Assembly (NCBI GenBank): GCA_028714035.1
Contig: JAQTNA010000021.1
Location: forward strand, 1 to 64,000
DNA: 64,000 nt
Direction of reading: 5' to 3'
Origin: Rhodocyclaceae bacterium
Lineage (GTDB): Bacteria; Pseudomonadota; Gammaproteobacteria; Burkholderiales; Rhodocyclaceae
Shown: positions 1 through 7,490 of the stretch, one piece after another
Layout of the letters: each line of letters opens with the position of its first letter
Numbering within the stretch: position 1 is the stretch's first letter
Notes under the pieces: generated by a model
The model's database searches: none
Seen by the model: the letters and a program-made list of their open reading frames with translations, nothing else
Told to the model about the DNA's origin: nothing
Translations under genes and position numbers: made by a program

Positions 1-1
1 C

Positions 2-106
2 CTCATCCGCTACGCCCCCGTCAAACACAAGGGCGGACTCAAAGTCCAGCGCCTCCGCGCCGCCTCAAACGTCCAATACCGTGAATCCCTCCTCGGTCTT
101 CTATAA
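2..106 (+). CDS. 3' end of an unrecognised ORF, possibly of an inserted element
   Basis: An open frame enters from the left edge and ends at TAA 104-106, giving 34 residues ending in RESLLGLL. The composition is basic (KHKGG, QRLR), as in many transposase C-termini, but I do not recognise the family. It is read opposite to the pilin-like gene whose coding sequence is lost at about position 116, so the simplest reading is the tail of an insertion that broke that gene. No terminal inverted repeat or target duplication can be confirmed because the other end lies outside the window. It could also be an ordinary neighbouring gene. Confidence 0.35.
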   Translation, partial: LIRYAPVKHKGGLKVQRLRAASNVQYRESLLGLL

Positions 107-572
107 GACTCGTGCAATCGCCCTGCGGGGGCAGGCCCAGGGTGTTCCAGGGCAGGTGACCGATGGCCGACATTTCTAGGGAGTTGCCGGTAAAATTTCC
201 ACCGGTTTGCCCTTCGGCAGTGGTAGGCGGCATGTTCCGGGTTGTGCCCATGTCCGGGGTGGGCAGGTAGCCGAATGTATAAGAGTGAGTGTCCGAGTAC
301 GTCGCCGCATACCCTATGAGTGCCTCCTTGGCCTGTCTCAGGGCGTCCGCTGTGACGGGGGATATGCGGGAGGCGGAGGGGCGGGGCGCCAGGGTGTCGG
401 CGGAGCGGGCCACGAAAAGGAGGACGAAGAGGCCCATCATGGCCAGGAGCAGAAGCAGGGCGTAGCCGCGCTGGCGGGATGAAAGCGCTCCTGAGCATAG
501 CCGAAGGGCCGGCCCATGAGATTGATGTCGGGATGAATCCCGACCTACAACTCTCGACTCTTCACCGCTCAC
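39..572 (-). pseudogene. Interrupted type IV pilin-like protein, last gene of the MSHA-type operon
   Basis: The frame opens with a prepilin-like N-terminus: Q-R-G followed by YALLLLLAMMGLFVLLF, where prepilin peptidase would cut after the Gly. It continues with the pattern of large pilin-like proteins of MSHA/type II systems (AKEALIGYAATYSDTHS, then LPWNTLGLPPQ). Homology-like sequence stops after about GDC, near position 116. The remaining 27 codons to the stop at 39 look unrelated. Family members normally continue for 100 residues or more after the LPW...LGLPP segment. The true start is uncertain: ATG 570-572 overlaps the end of the preceding gene, and the first 20 or so codons are encoded by a repeat. 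I call it truncated by insertion or rearrangement. Confidence 0.55.
526..567. repeat. Short inverted-repeat sequence at the mshK/pilin junction
   Basis: TGTCGGGATGAATCCCGACC is a hairpin of the common TCGGG...CCCGA intergenic class. It is followed by CTCTCGACTCTTCACC, which matches in style the 7-bp-unit arms of the repeat at 57933-58026. It encodes the first residues of the pilin-like frame, so the real start of that gene is doubtful. Confidence 0.5.
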
Positions 573-1017
573 GGCCGGCTTCCCGGTGGATGGTGATGCT
601 CTTGTCCGCCAGGGGCGCGCTGTTTTGCCCGGTGGCCCGGTCGGTGATCTGCCCGACGCGCACTTCCACGGGGGCGCCGCTGGCGGTGGTGATGCGGGCG
701 CTGGCCGGGTTGTCTTGGGCAGGGGAGGCTCCGGTCAGGCGGTCTTTGCCATGCCAGGGAACGCCGTTGAGCCAGATGGTGTGATCGCCGCTGGCCCGGT
801 TGCGGATGATGCCGTTCAACTTGACCGAGGCGCCACTGCCGCCGGCGCCGGGAACCCCGGTCAGGCGCTCCAGGTCCATGCCGGCCCGCTGCTCGGGGGT
901 AAAGAACAGCCGGCCCAGCGTGGCGTCCTCCGCGCAAGCCGGGCCGCAAGCGAGGAAAAGGGCCAGGGCCATGGCGTTGAAACCATTTGAACCGCACTGC
1001 GGTGAATTGAATTTCAT
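562..1017 (-). CDS. mshK: MshK-like pilus biogenesis protein
   Basis: A 151-residue exported protein with a signal peptide of about 29 residues (hydrophobic MALALFLACGPACA, likely cut before ED). It is followed by a small domain with a VKLNGIIRN...TIWLNGVPW pattern, resembling the inner-membrane PilP/MshK/GspC-type proteins that link the inner-membrane platform to the secretin. The ATG at 1015-1017 overlaps the stop of the preceding gene by four bases, which fixes this start over an upstream in-frame ATG at 1071. Position after the PilN/PilO-like genes supports the MshK assignment, but similarity is weak and the symbol rests largely on context. Confidence 0.55.
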   Translation of the reverse strand: MKFNSPQCGSNGFNAMALALFLACGPACAEDATLGRLFFTPEQRAGMDLERLTGVPGAGGSGASVKLNGIIRNRASGDHTIWLNGVPWHGKDRLTGASPAQDNPASARITTASGAPVEVRVGQITDRATGQNSAPLADKSITIHREAGRER

Positions 1018-1634
1018 GGCTGCTTGGCCGCGGATGCGCGCTTTCTCAGGGTGATGAGGTCCACCTGGCATTCGGCCTGCAATTGCGGGGCGGGGCCGCG
1101 CCTGTCTTCATTCCGGGGCAGGCGCTCCAGGCTGCATTGCCGGATGCGTACATAGGCCGGCATGCTGTCCTTGAGGTCTTTGATGAAGCGCAGCAGGTCT
1201 TCCTCGTGCAGGAGGGAGAGGCGCAAGCGCAGGCTACTGGCCATGAACTCCAGTTCCCCCTTGCCGCCCGGCGCGAATTCGGCTTCCAGGGGGCGCTGGG
1301 GAGAAATCTCCCATTGGATGTCGCCCAGCCTGCGTTCCGCCCGGATGCGCGCGATTCTCTCCAGCCAGTCCATGCGCTTTTCCTCGCCCAGGATGCCCCG
1401 CTCGGCCAGTTGCCGGAACAGGGCGTCCCCGGCCTGAATTTCCTGCTCCTCCTGAGCCATGCGGGCCAGGCGGGACTGGAAGGCATTTTTCTCGGCCAGC
1501 GCCAGGCGCACGGTATCTTCCGCTTCCCGGTGGTACAGGTGGGCAAGGCCCGTGGCGCCGATTCCGGCCACGACCATGGCCAGCCCGAGGAGCAAGGCTC
1601 GGCGTTGGGTGCGTAGGTCTTCGCGCAGGGGCAT
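1014..1634 (-). CDS. mshJ: MshJ/PilO-like pilus assembly protein
   Basis: 206 residues: a short cytoplasmic start, one transmembrane helix at about residues 14-33, then a charged region likely to form a coiled coil, and a C-terminal alpha/beta domain. This is the bitopic architecture of PilO/GspM/MshJ, which pair with PilN-type proteins in the inner-membrane assembly platform of type IV pili. The gene lies directly downstream of the PilM/PilN-like gene (9-nt gap) and overlaps the next gene by four bases, so translation is probably coupled. Primary sequence is poorly conserved in this family, so the call rests on architecture and position. Confidence 0.6.
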   Translation of the reverse strand: MPLREDLRTQRRALLLGLAMVVAGIGATGLAHLYHREAEDTVRLALAEKNAFQSRLARMAQEEQEIQAGDALFRQLAERGILGEEKRMDWLERIARIRAERRLGDIQWEISPQRPLEAEFAPGGKGELEFMASSLRLRLSLLHEEDLLRFIKDLKDSMPAYVRIRQCSLERLPRNEDRRGPAPQLQAECQVDLITLRKRASAAKQP

Positions 1635-1643
1635 GATGGCCGA

Positions 1644-3188
1644 TCAAAGGCGCCTGCTGAGACGCAGGCTGAATTGAGGTTTGGCCGTTTCCTCCCCGCG
1701 ATCACCGCTGCCCCTGAGCAATTTGCCCGGTTCCATGTTCAGGGGGCGTTCCAGGGTTACGACATGCAGGGCGGGATCGCGGGCCAGCGCGGCGGAAAAG
1801 GCCTCGACGATCGCCAGTTGCTGGCGCAGTCCGGTCTCGGGGGGAAGGGTGGCGTGGAGGGTGAGGACGACGTGGAAATCGGAGCTGCCGGGCGTCCGTC
1901 GGGCCTCGCTGCCGTCTTCGTTCCCGCTCACGGACCACTCCAGCTTCTTCAGGCTGACTTCCGGAAAGCCATCGAGGACGCGGCTGAGCAGGATGTAGCT
2001 GTCGTCCGGCCAGGCGCTGCGGATTTCCAGCGCCCGGTAGCTGGCCGCAAGCGTACGCAGGTTTTCGGGCAGGGTGGCCAAGGGCGGCAGGGCATCCAGC
2101 CGCGCCCGGTATTCCGCCGACAGGGTTCGGGCCTCGGCGTGCAGTTGCGCGGCTCGGGACTGGGCGCTCAGGGCGAGCCAGGATTCGGCTCCGGCCAGCA
2201 GGAGACACAGGCCGAGAATGACGCCGGTGCCGGCGAGCAGCCAGCGCCGCGCCATCCAGAGGCGGTAGAGGTGTCGCTCCGCGTCGGGCGCGAATTGCTC
2301 GGCGGGCGCCTGGGAGGCCGCCAGATGCAGGAGGAGAGTCTCCGCGCTGGAATTCGTGGGCAGGGCCACCAGTCCGGCGCCGCGGCTCACGGCCAGCAGG
2401 TCCAGGAATCGGAAGTCCAGTTCCGGCGTGCTTTGGCAGTGGGCGGCGAAAGTCGCGTGTTGCTCCGGATGGGCCAGGATCAGGCAGGGCAGGGCCTCGT
2501 CCCGCGGCACGAGGCGTTGTCCGTGGAGGTAGGTCAATAGCCGCGCCGATTCCCGGGCACAGGCGGCCGCGAGGGCGTCCAGGCCCCCTTCGCCGAAGCT
2601 GTCCGCGGCCGGGCCGAGGTGGGAAAAGCGCAGCCTGCCGGCCTCGAAGAAGCAGAGCCGGATGCCGGCCCGGCCCAGGGTGATGAGGATGAAGTGGGGC
2701 TCAGCCTCGTGCAGATGGCGGCGCGCCAGGACGCCGGACAACTGGGCCGTGGAGTAGAGGCCGGAGAGGGTGGCCTTGGCCTGGCGCAAGGCGGACAGCC
2801 AGGGCTTGAAGAAGTCGCCATGGGTGAGGCCGAGCATGAGCACCCGTTCGTCGCGGCGGCCCGTGCCCTTGCCGTTCATTTCCCGCCCCAGGGAGAGGGC
2901 AAGGGTCAGGGGCGAGCCGTAGAACGCCTGGGCGAGCTTCCTCTGAAGCAGCGCGCTGCGGCTCTTGCCATGAACGTAAGGAATGGTGTCGACCTGGAAG
3001 CCTTCCTCGTTCACGTCGGCGACTACCGTGTAGTGGCTGTCCGGCCGTCGGGCGACGTGGGCGGCGAAGGTGGCGGCCCCCGCCGCATCCGCCGGGAAAC
3101 TGGCCTCGCACAGCAGTTCCCCCCGTCGCCAGAGGTGTACGCTGGCCTGGCCGGCGTCGAGTTGCAGGATGCGGCGCTCGGAGGACAT
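1644..3188 (-). CDS. mshI: PilM-type ATPase-fold protein fused to a PilN-like domain (MshI-like)
   Basis: 514 residues. The first 300 or so resemble PilM/MshI actin-fold (ASKHA) proteins: a start like RILQLDAGQASVHLW, a conserved LALSLGRE...RRDERVLML segment, and a variable subdomain. A single transmembrane helix follows at about residues 312-335 (LLAGTGVILGLCLLLAG), then a coiled-coil/periplasmic region of PilN type. In the type IV pilus platform PilM is cytoplasmic and recruits PilN. Here both seem to be carried on one chain. It starts three bases after the mshG stop, so it is cotranscribed. The family placement is good; the fusion is my reading of the domain layout. Confidence 0.65.
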   Translation of the reverse strand: MSSERRILQLDAGQASVHLWRRGELLCEASFPADAAGAATFAAHVARRPDSHYTVVADVNEEGFQVDTIPYVHGKSRSALLQRKLAQAFYGSPLTLALSLGREMNGKGTGRRDERVLMLGLTHGDFFKPWLSALRQAKATLSGLYSTAQLSGVLARRHLHEAEPHFILITLGRAGIRLCFFEAGRLRFSHLGPAADSFGEGGLDALAAACARESARLLTYLHGQRLVPRDEALPCLILAHPEQHATFAAHCQSTPELDFRFLDLLAVSRGAGLVALPTNSSAETLLLHLAASQAPAEQFAPDAERHLYRLWMARRWLLAGTGVILGLCLLLAGAESWLALSAQSRAAQLHAEARTLSAEYRARLDALPPLATLPENLRTLAASYRALEIRSAWPDDSYILLSRVLDGFPEVSLKKLEWSVSGNEDGSEARRTPGSSDFHVVLTLHATLPPETGLRQQLAIVEAFSAALARDPALHVVTLERPLNMEPGKLLRGSGDRGEETAKPQFSLRLSRRL

Positions 3189-3191
3189 GGC

Positions 3192-4394
3192 TCAGACCTT
3201 CAGCTTGGTGATGATGTTGTAGACCGGGCCGAGCACGGACAGCATGACCCAGGCCATGATGCCGCCCAATATCACGGTGAGCAGGGGCTCTATCATGGCC
3301 TGGAGGCGCAGGGTGGTCTCCTTCACGTCCCGATCGAAGAAATAGGAGGCGTTGGACAGGGCCTGCTCCAGGTTGCCGGCCTGCTCGCCGACGCGCATCA
3401 TGCGGATCACCAGGGGCGGGAACACGCCGGCCTTGGAGAAGGCCTCGGTCAGGCTCTGCCCTTCGGTCATGTGGGCCGCCGCCTCGATCAGGCCGGCGCG
3501 CACCACGGTATTGCCGACGATGCCCTCGCACAGGCGCACGGCGTCCATGATGGTGATGCCGGAGGAATACATCAGGGCGAAGAGCGAGGTGAAGCGGCAC
3601 AGGATGATCTTCTTCAGGATGTTGCCGACGATGGGCAGACGCAGTTTCAGGCCATCGAAACGGAAGCGCAGCTCCGGCAGGGTGGCCAGGCCGATTTTCA
3701 GGCCGACGAAGACCAGGGTCAGGAAGGCGAGCATCGCCTGCCAGTAATGGACGAAGAAGAACGAAGTCCCGATCAGTGCCCGGGTGTGGAGGGGCAGTTG
3801 CTGGCCGGAATTGGCAAAGAGCTGGGACAGTTGCGGCACGACGAAGATCATGGCCACGGACAGGGCCAGGAGGACCATGGTGCTGACGATGGCCGGGTAG
3901 ATGAACAGCCTTCGGGTGTAGGAAGCCAGTTCGTCTTCCCATTTCAGGTTTTCCGCCAGCTTCAGGAGCACGTCCTGGAGTCGGCCGGACTGCTCGCCGG
4001 CCCGGATCACGCTGACCATGACGCCGGAGAACACGTCCGGGTGTTCCTCCATGGCGCGGGAGAGGTGCTGCCCGCCTTCCACGCCCTCGATCAGGGTGGC
4101 CATGGTTTCTTTCAGACGGGCATTTTCGGTGGTGTCCCGCACGTCGGCCATGGCTTCCATGATGGGGATGCCGGCCCGGGCCAGCATTTCCATGTGGAAA
4201 CAGAAGTTGATGAGTTCCCGCCGCGGAACACCGCGGGAAAAATGCCAGATGCGCGGGATGGAAACCTGCCCGTCCACCAGGTCCAGCCCGAGCCGTTTCA
4301 GCCTGGATTCCAGGTCCACGAGGTTCACCGCCTGGAGTTGACCCCGAATGATGTGGCCCTGGGTATCCATGGCTTGGTAGATGAACAGGGACAT
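3192..4394 (-). CDS. mshG: MshG, type II secretion/type IV pilus inner-membrane platform protein (GspF family)
   Basis: 400 residues, the normal length for GspF/PilC/MshG. Two repeated cytoplasmic domains, each followed by membrane helices, are visible. The N-domain begins FIYQAMDTQGHIIRG and carries the family RRELINFCFHMEMLARAGIPI signature; the repeat reads KIILCRFTSLFALMYSSGI. Hydrophobic segments lie at about 165-190, 215-240 and 370-395. The protein forms the inner-membrane platform that couples the extension ATPase to pilin assembly. GAGGAA precedes the ATG, and only six bases separate it from the upstream mshE stop. Confidence 0.9.
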   Translation of the reverse strand: MSLFIYQAMDTQGHIIRGQLQAVNLVDLESRLKRLGLDLVDGQVSIPRIWHFSRGVPRRELINFCFHMEMLARAGIPIMEAMADVRDTTENARLKETMATLIEGVEGGQHLSRAMEEHPDVFSGVMVSVIRAGEQSGRLQDVLLKLAENLKWEDELASYTRRLFIYPAIVSTMVLLALSVAMIFVVPQLSQLFANSGQQLPLHTRALIGTSFFFVHYWQAMLAFLTLVFVGLKIGLATLPELRFRFDGLKLRLPIVGNILKKIILCRFTSLFALMYSSGITIMDAVRLCEGIVGNTVVRAGLIEAAAHMTEGQSLTEAFSKAGVFPPLVIRMMRVGEQAGNLEQALSNASYFFDRDVKETTLRLQAMIEPLLTVILGGIMAWVMLSVLGPVYNIITKLKV

Positions 4395-4400
4395 GATTCC

Positions 4401-6113
4401 TCAGTACAGGGCCGTGCCGTGGGTGAGGTCCACCACCCGCGCCACCTCCGCCATGGAGGTGTGTCCGTCCAGCACCCGGGACACGGCGTCCTGGGCCAGG
4501 GTGATGAAACCCTTGCTGGAGGCCAGGGCACGCATATCCCGCAGGGTGGCGCGGCGGGCGATCAGCTCGTCCAGATCCGGATCCAGGCGCAGGAGTTCCA
4601 TGATGGCCATGCGTCCCCGGTAGCCCTGGAACTCGCACTCGCGGCAACCCGTGGCCTGGTAGATCGTGGGTGGCGGGATGTCTTCATCCAGACCGAAGAG
4701 CCGCATTTCGTGGGGCTGGGCCGGCACCGGTCGTTTGCAGTGGGGGCACAGCCTGCGCACCAGCCTTTGGGCGATGACGCCGATGATGTTGCCGGCCATG
4801 GTTTCCGCCGGAATGCCGATGTCGAGCAGGCGGGGAATGGCGCCCAGAGCGGAGTTGGTGTGCAGGGTGGAATAGACCTGGTGCCCGGTCATGGCGGCGC
4901 GAAAGGTCATCACCGCCGTGTCCTTGTCCCGGATCTCTCCCACCAGGATCACGTCCGGATCCTGGCGCATCATGGAGCGGATGCCGTCGACGAAATCCAG
5001 CTTGGAAGTCTCGGAGATGGAGGTCTGGCGGATCATGGCGATGGGGTATTCCACCGGATCCTCCAGGGTCATGATGTTGATCGCCTCGTTGTTGATCTGG
5101 CTGAGCACCGCGTAGAGGGTGGTGGTCTTGCCGCTGCCGGTGGGGCCGGTGACCAGGATGATGCCCTCGGGCCGCTCCATCATCAGATGCAACTGGGCGA
5201 CGTGCTGATCCCGGAGACCCAGTTCGGTCAAGGGCACCAGGCCCTTCTGCCGATCCAGGATGCGCAGCACCAGGTTTTCGCCGTGGACCGTGGGTTGCAC
5301 CGAGACGCGGAAATCCACGCTGCGGCCGCTGACGTTCAAGGAGATGCGCCCGTCCTGGGGCGCGCGGCTCTCGGCGATGTTCATGCCGCTCATGACCTTG
5401 ACGCGCACGGCCATGGCCGGCCAGTAGGTTTTGTGCAGGACGCGGATCTGGCGCAGCATGCCGTCAATGCGGTAGCGGATGCGCAGGAAGTTCTGCTCCG
5501 GCTCGAAGTGGATGTCGGAGGCGTCGCGCTTCACCGCATCCGTGAGCAGGGCATCAATCAGGCGCACCACCGGCTGGCTGTATTCATCGCTGCCGGCGGT
5601 GGTGAGGGAACGGTAGTCAATCTCGCCGGTTTCGATCTCGTGCAGGATGCCGTCAATGGAGAGCTCGTGGCCGTAGTACTGGTCAATCGCCCGGGCGATT
5701 TCCTGCTCCCCGGCGATGACCGGTTCCAGGGCCACGTCGTCCGGCACGAGGGCCCGCAGGTGGTCCAGGGCGACGATGTCGTGCACGTCCGCCATGGCCA
5801 CGGTGAGACGGTGCCCGTCGTAGGCCAGGGGTATCAGCCGATGGCGGCGCGCGACCTCCTGGGGCACGAGCTGGACCGCGCTGGCATCCACCAGCGCGCT
5901 GGAAAGGCTGACGCTCTTCTTGCCCAGGGCGGTGCCCAGGGCGTCGCGCAGGACGGCCTCCGACACGAAACCCAGGGAAACCAGCAGATGGCCCAGGGGC
6001 GCGCTCGACGTGCTCTGCTCCTGAAGCGCGATGCGCAACTGGTCTTCGCTGATGATCCCGTGTTCGAGCAGGGCCTGGCCGAGTGCCTGGTGTCGGGCGA
6101 CTAGGGTGTCCAT
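4401..6113 (-). CDS. mshE: MshE, GspE/PilB-family extension ATPase
   Basis: 570 residues. An N-terminal MshEN/GspE-N region with repeated LGxxLLxxGxI motifs is a known c-di-GMP-binding module in MshE proteins. The ATPase core follows: Walker A GPTGSGKTT at about residue 322, the Asp box and Walker B around VILVGEIRDKDTA, and a His box. A zinc-binding CPHCKR...CRECEF pair of CxxC motifs sits near the C-terminus. It powers pilus extension at the inner membrane. Start ATG 6111-6113 has AGGA upstream. A GGDEF/EAL protein elsewhere in the window (54222-56210) is compatible with c-di-GMP control, but that link is only inference. Confidence 0.92.
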   Translation of the reverse strand: MDTLVARHQALGQALLEHGIISEDQLRIALQEQSTSSAPLGHLLVSLGFVSEAVLRDALGTALGKKSVSLSSALVDASAVQLVPQEVARRHRLIPLAYDGHRLTVAMADVHDIVALDHLRALVPDDVALEPVIAGEQEIARAIDQYYGHELSIDGILHEIETGEIDYRSLTTAGSDEYSQPVVRLIDALLTDAVKRDASDIHFEPEQNFLRIRYRIDGMLRQIRVLHKTYWPAMAVRVKVMSGMNIAESRAPQDGRISLNVSGRSVDFRVSVQPTVHGENLVLRILDRQKGLVPLTELGLRDQHVAQLHLMMERPEGIILVTGPTGSGKTTTLYAVLSQINNEAINIMTLEDPVEYPIAMIRQTSISETSKLDFVDGIRSMMRQDPDVILVGEIRDKDTAVMTFRAAMTGHQVYSTLHTNSALGAIPRLLDIGIPAETMAGNIIGVIAQRLVRRLCPHCKRPVPAQPHEMRLFGLDEDIPPPTIYQATGCRECEFQGYRGRMAIMELLRLDPDLDELIARRATLRDMRALASSKGFITLAQDAVSRVLDGHTSMAEVARVVDLTHGTALY

Positions 6114-6155
6114 GATCCTAGATACTCAGAATTAATCGCCGAGACGCGGAGGAAC

Positions 6156-6241
6156 GTAGGGTGGGCAGGCCTCACCTGCCCACGCGGGAAATTGGCGAAC
6201 GTGGGCATTTGCGTGGGCACGCTACGCTTTGCCCACCCTAC
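6156..6241. repeat. Intergenic palindromic repeat between mshN and mshE
   Basis: GTAGGGTGGGCA at 6156-6167 is the exact inverse of TGCCCACCCTAC at 6230-6241. Between them are further nested inverted repeats (GGCAGG..CCTGCC and GTGGGCA..TGCCCAC). It belongs to the widespread class of dispersed bacterial hairpins built on the words GTAGGGTGGGC and GCCCACCCTAC. A fragment at 6131-6151 (CGCCGAGACGCGGAGG) resembles half of the CGCAGAGGCGCAGAGG repeat seen at 14531 and 46030. It lies inside an operon and may form a strong mRNA hairpin. Confidence 0.75.
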
Positions 6242-6294
6242 CGTCCGCCCCACGGGTGACATTTCTGCCGTAGCCATTGGCAAGTCCGACGCCC

Positions 6295-7353
6295 TCAAGG
6301 TTCCAGTTCGGCCAGGCGCGCCGCGGCCTGGGCGGGGTCGAAGCCGGTTGGGTGGCCGGCAGACTGGGCGAGGGCCGCGCGGTAATGGCGCGCGGCCTCC
6401 CGGCCTTGTCCGAGCTGATCCAGGCTGACCGCCAGGTTGAAGCAGTAGTCGGGATTGTCGGGTTCGAGCGCCAGAGCATTGAAATAGGCCTGTTCCGCTT
6501 CCCGCCAGCGGCCGTCCCGTGCATAGAGGTTGCCCAGGGAGAACTGCGCCGCGGCGGACTGGGGCGCCCTGGCCAGGATGGACTGGAGATGGCTCTCCTC
6601 CGTCTCGCCGGCGGGGGCCTGCGCGAGCGACACCAGGCTGGTCTGGGCCAGGGTGTCCTGAGGCGCCAGCTCCAGGATGTGCCGATACATGGTGGCCGCT
6701 TCCGCCGGCCGCCCCTGGCGCAGGGCGATGGCGGCCAGGCCGTGCAGGGCATCCGTGTTGTTGGGCTCTTCCTGGGCCGCGCGCTGGTATCCGGCCAGGG
6801 CATCCTTCAGGTTGCCCGCCTGGAAGGCGCTCCAGGCCGAAAGCAGCACCGGGTTGAGGCGGGCATTGCCGGCACCGTGGCGGATGGTGATGGCCTGCTC
6901 GTTCAGGAGGGCATCGCTTTCGCCGTCCAGGCGGCCGGAGGATGGGGCCGATGGGGAGAGCCTGGCGCGCTCGCCGGCCTCGGGTCGGATCGAACGGGAC
7001 GCGGCGGCCGCCGGGGTCTTGTCGGCCTGAGCCGGTGGCGCGGCGGCGGGCTTCTTCAGGCCGGCCTGCGGCAGCGGGATCGTGGCGGGCGTGGCCGGTG
7101 CCGCGGCCGCCAGACGGGCCTGGGGCGGGGCAGGCAAGGCCTGGGGCGGGCGGAAGAAGCTTTCCATCAGCAGCACGGCCAGGCCGGCGCCACCCAGGGC
7201 GGCCAGGGCGAGCCGCACGGACTCGCTGGACAGGAATCCGGGCAGGCCGTTCGGCGGAACGACCTGCGGCGCTTGTGCCGTGGTGGGGCCGGGATAGGCC
7301 AGCGTCAGGTGCTCGGCGCCACCCTTGGCGTCGTTTCTGGGCAGAGGTGTCAT
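6295..7353 (-). CDS. mshN: MshN-like TPR protein
   Basis: 352 residues. A short cytoplasmic N-terminus is followed by one membrane helix at about residues 50-70 (LALAALGGAGLAVLLMESFF). Next comes a long Pro/Ala-rich linker, then tandem tetratricopeptide repeats from about residue 165 to the end (for example AWSAFQAGNLKDALAGYQRA and ALHGLAAIALRQGRPAEAA). This is the layout of MshN, which is thought to scaffold pilus assembly through its periplasmic TPRs. It sits between the secretin and the ATPase, as in the Vibrio msh operon, but the AAA ATPase gene mshM that lies next to it there is not present. Confidence 0.75.
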   Translation of the reverse strand: MTPLPRNDAKGGAEHLTLAYPGPTTAQAPQVVPPNGLPGFLSSESVRLALAALGGAGLAVLLMESFFRPPQALPAPPQARLAAAAPATPATIPLPQAGLKKPAAAPPAQADKTPAAAASRSIRPEAGERARLSPSAPSSGRLDGESDALLNEQAITIRHGAGNARLNPVLLSAWSAFQAGNLKDALAGYQRAAQEEPNNTDALHGLAAIALRQGRPAEAATMYRHILELAPQDTLAQTSLVSLAQAPAGETEESHLQSILARAPQSAAAQFSLGNLYARDGRWREAEQAYFNALALEPDNPDYCFNLAVSLDQLGQGREAARHYRAALAQSAGHPTGFDPAQAAARLAELEP

Positions 7354-7382
7354 GGCGGGTACCTCAGCATTTCTGTGAAAGT

Positions 7383-7490
7383 CGCTTTAGCGACTCACGA
7401 CGCTCCCCTCGCCCGCTTGCGGGAGAGGGGTGGGGGGTGAGGGAAAGCGTCATGGCTTTCATGCTCGGGGGGCTTCAATAGCCATGACGG
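7383..7490 (-). repeat. Composite structured repeat, about 110 nt (copy 1)
   Basis: Read on the minus strand this is a two-part element. A hairpin built on CATGGCT...AGC-CATGA and GAGCATGAAAGCCATGACG is followed by TTTCCCTCACC. Then comes CTCTCCCGC-AAGCGGGCGAGGGG-AGCGTCGTGAGTCGCT. The same parts in the same order occur on the plus strand at 19101-19213, and partial copies at 15505-15572 and within norD at 33285-33335. It fills most of the gap between the mshL stop and the mshN start, the place where mshM would be expected. Confidence 0.8.

Noticed and set aside
2850..2930. Suspected translated repeat in mshI (LTLALSLGRE...GRRDERVL)
   Set aside because: This segment looks like a conserved part of PilM/MshI-like proteins rather than an inserted dispersed repeat.
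2619..6104. A 1161-codon open frame on the plus strand opposite mshI, mshG and mshE
   Set aside because: It is antisense to three well-supported genes, is rich in His, Gln and Gly as expected from reverse reading of GC-rich codons, and shows no domain.
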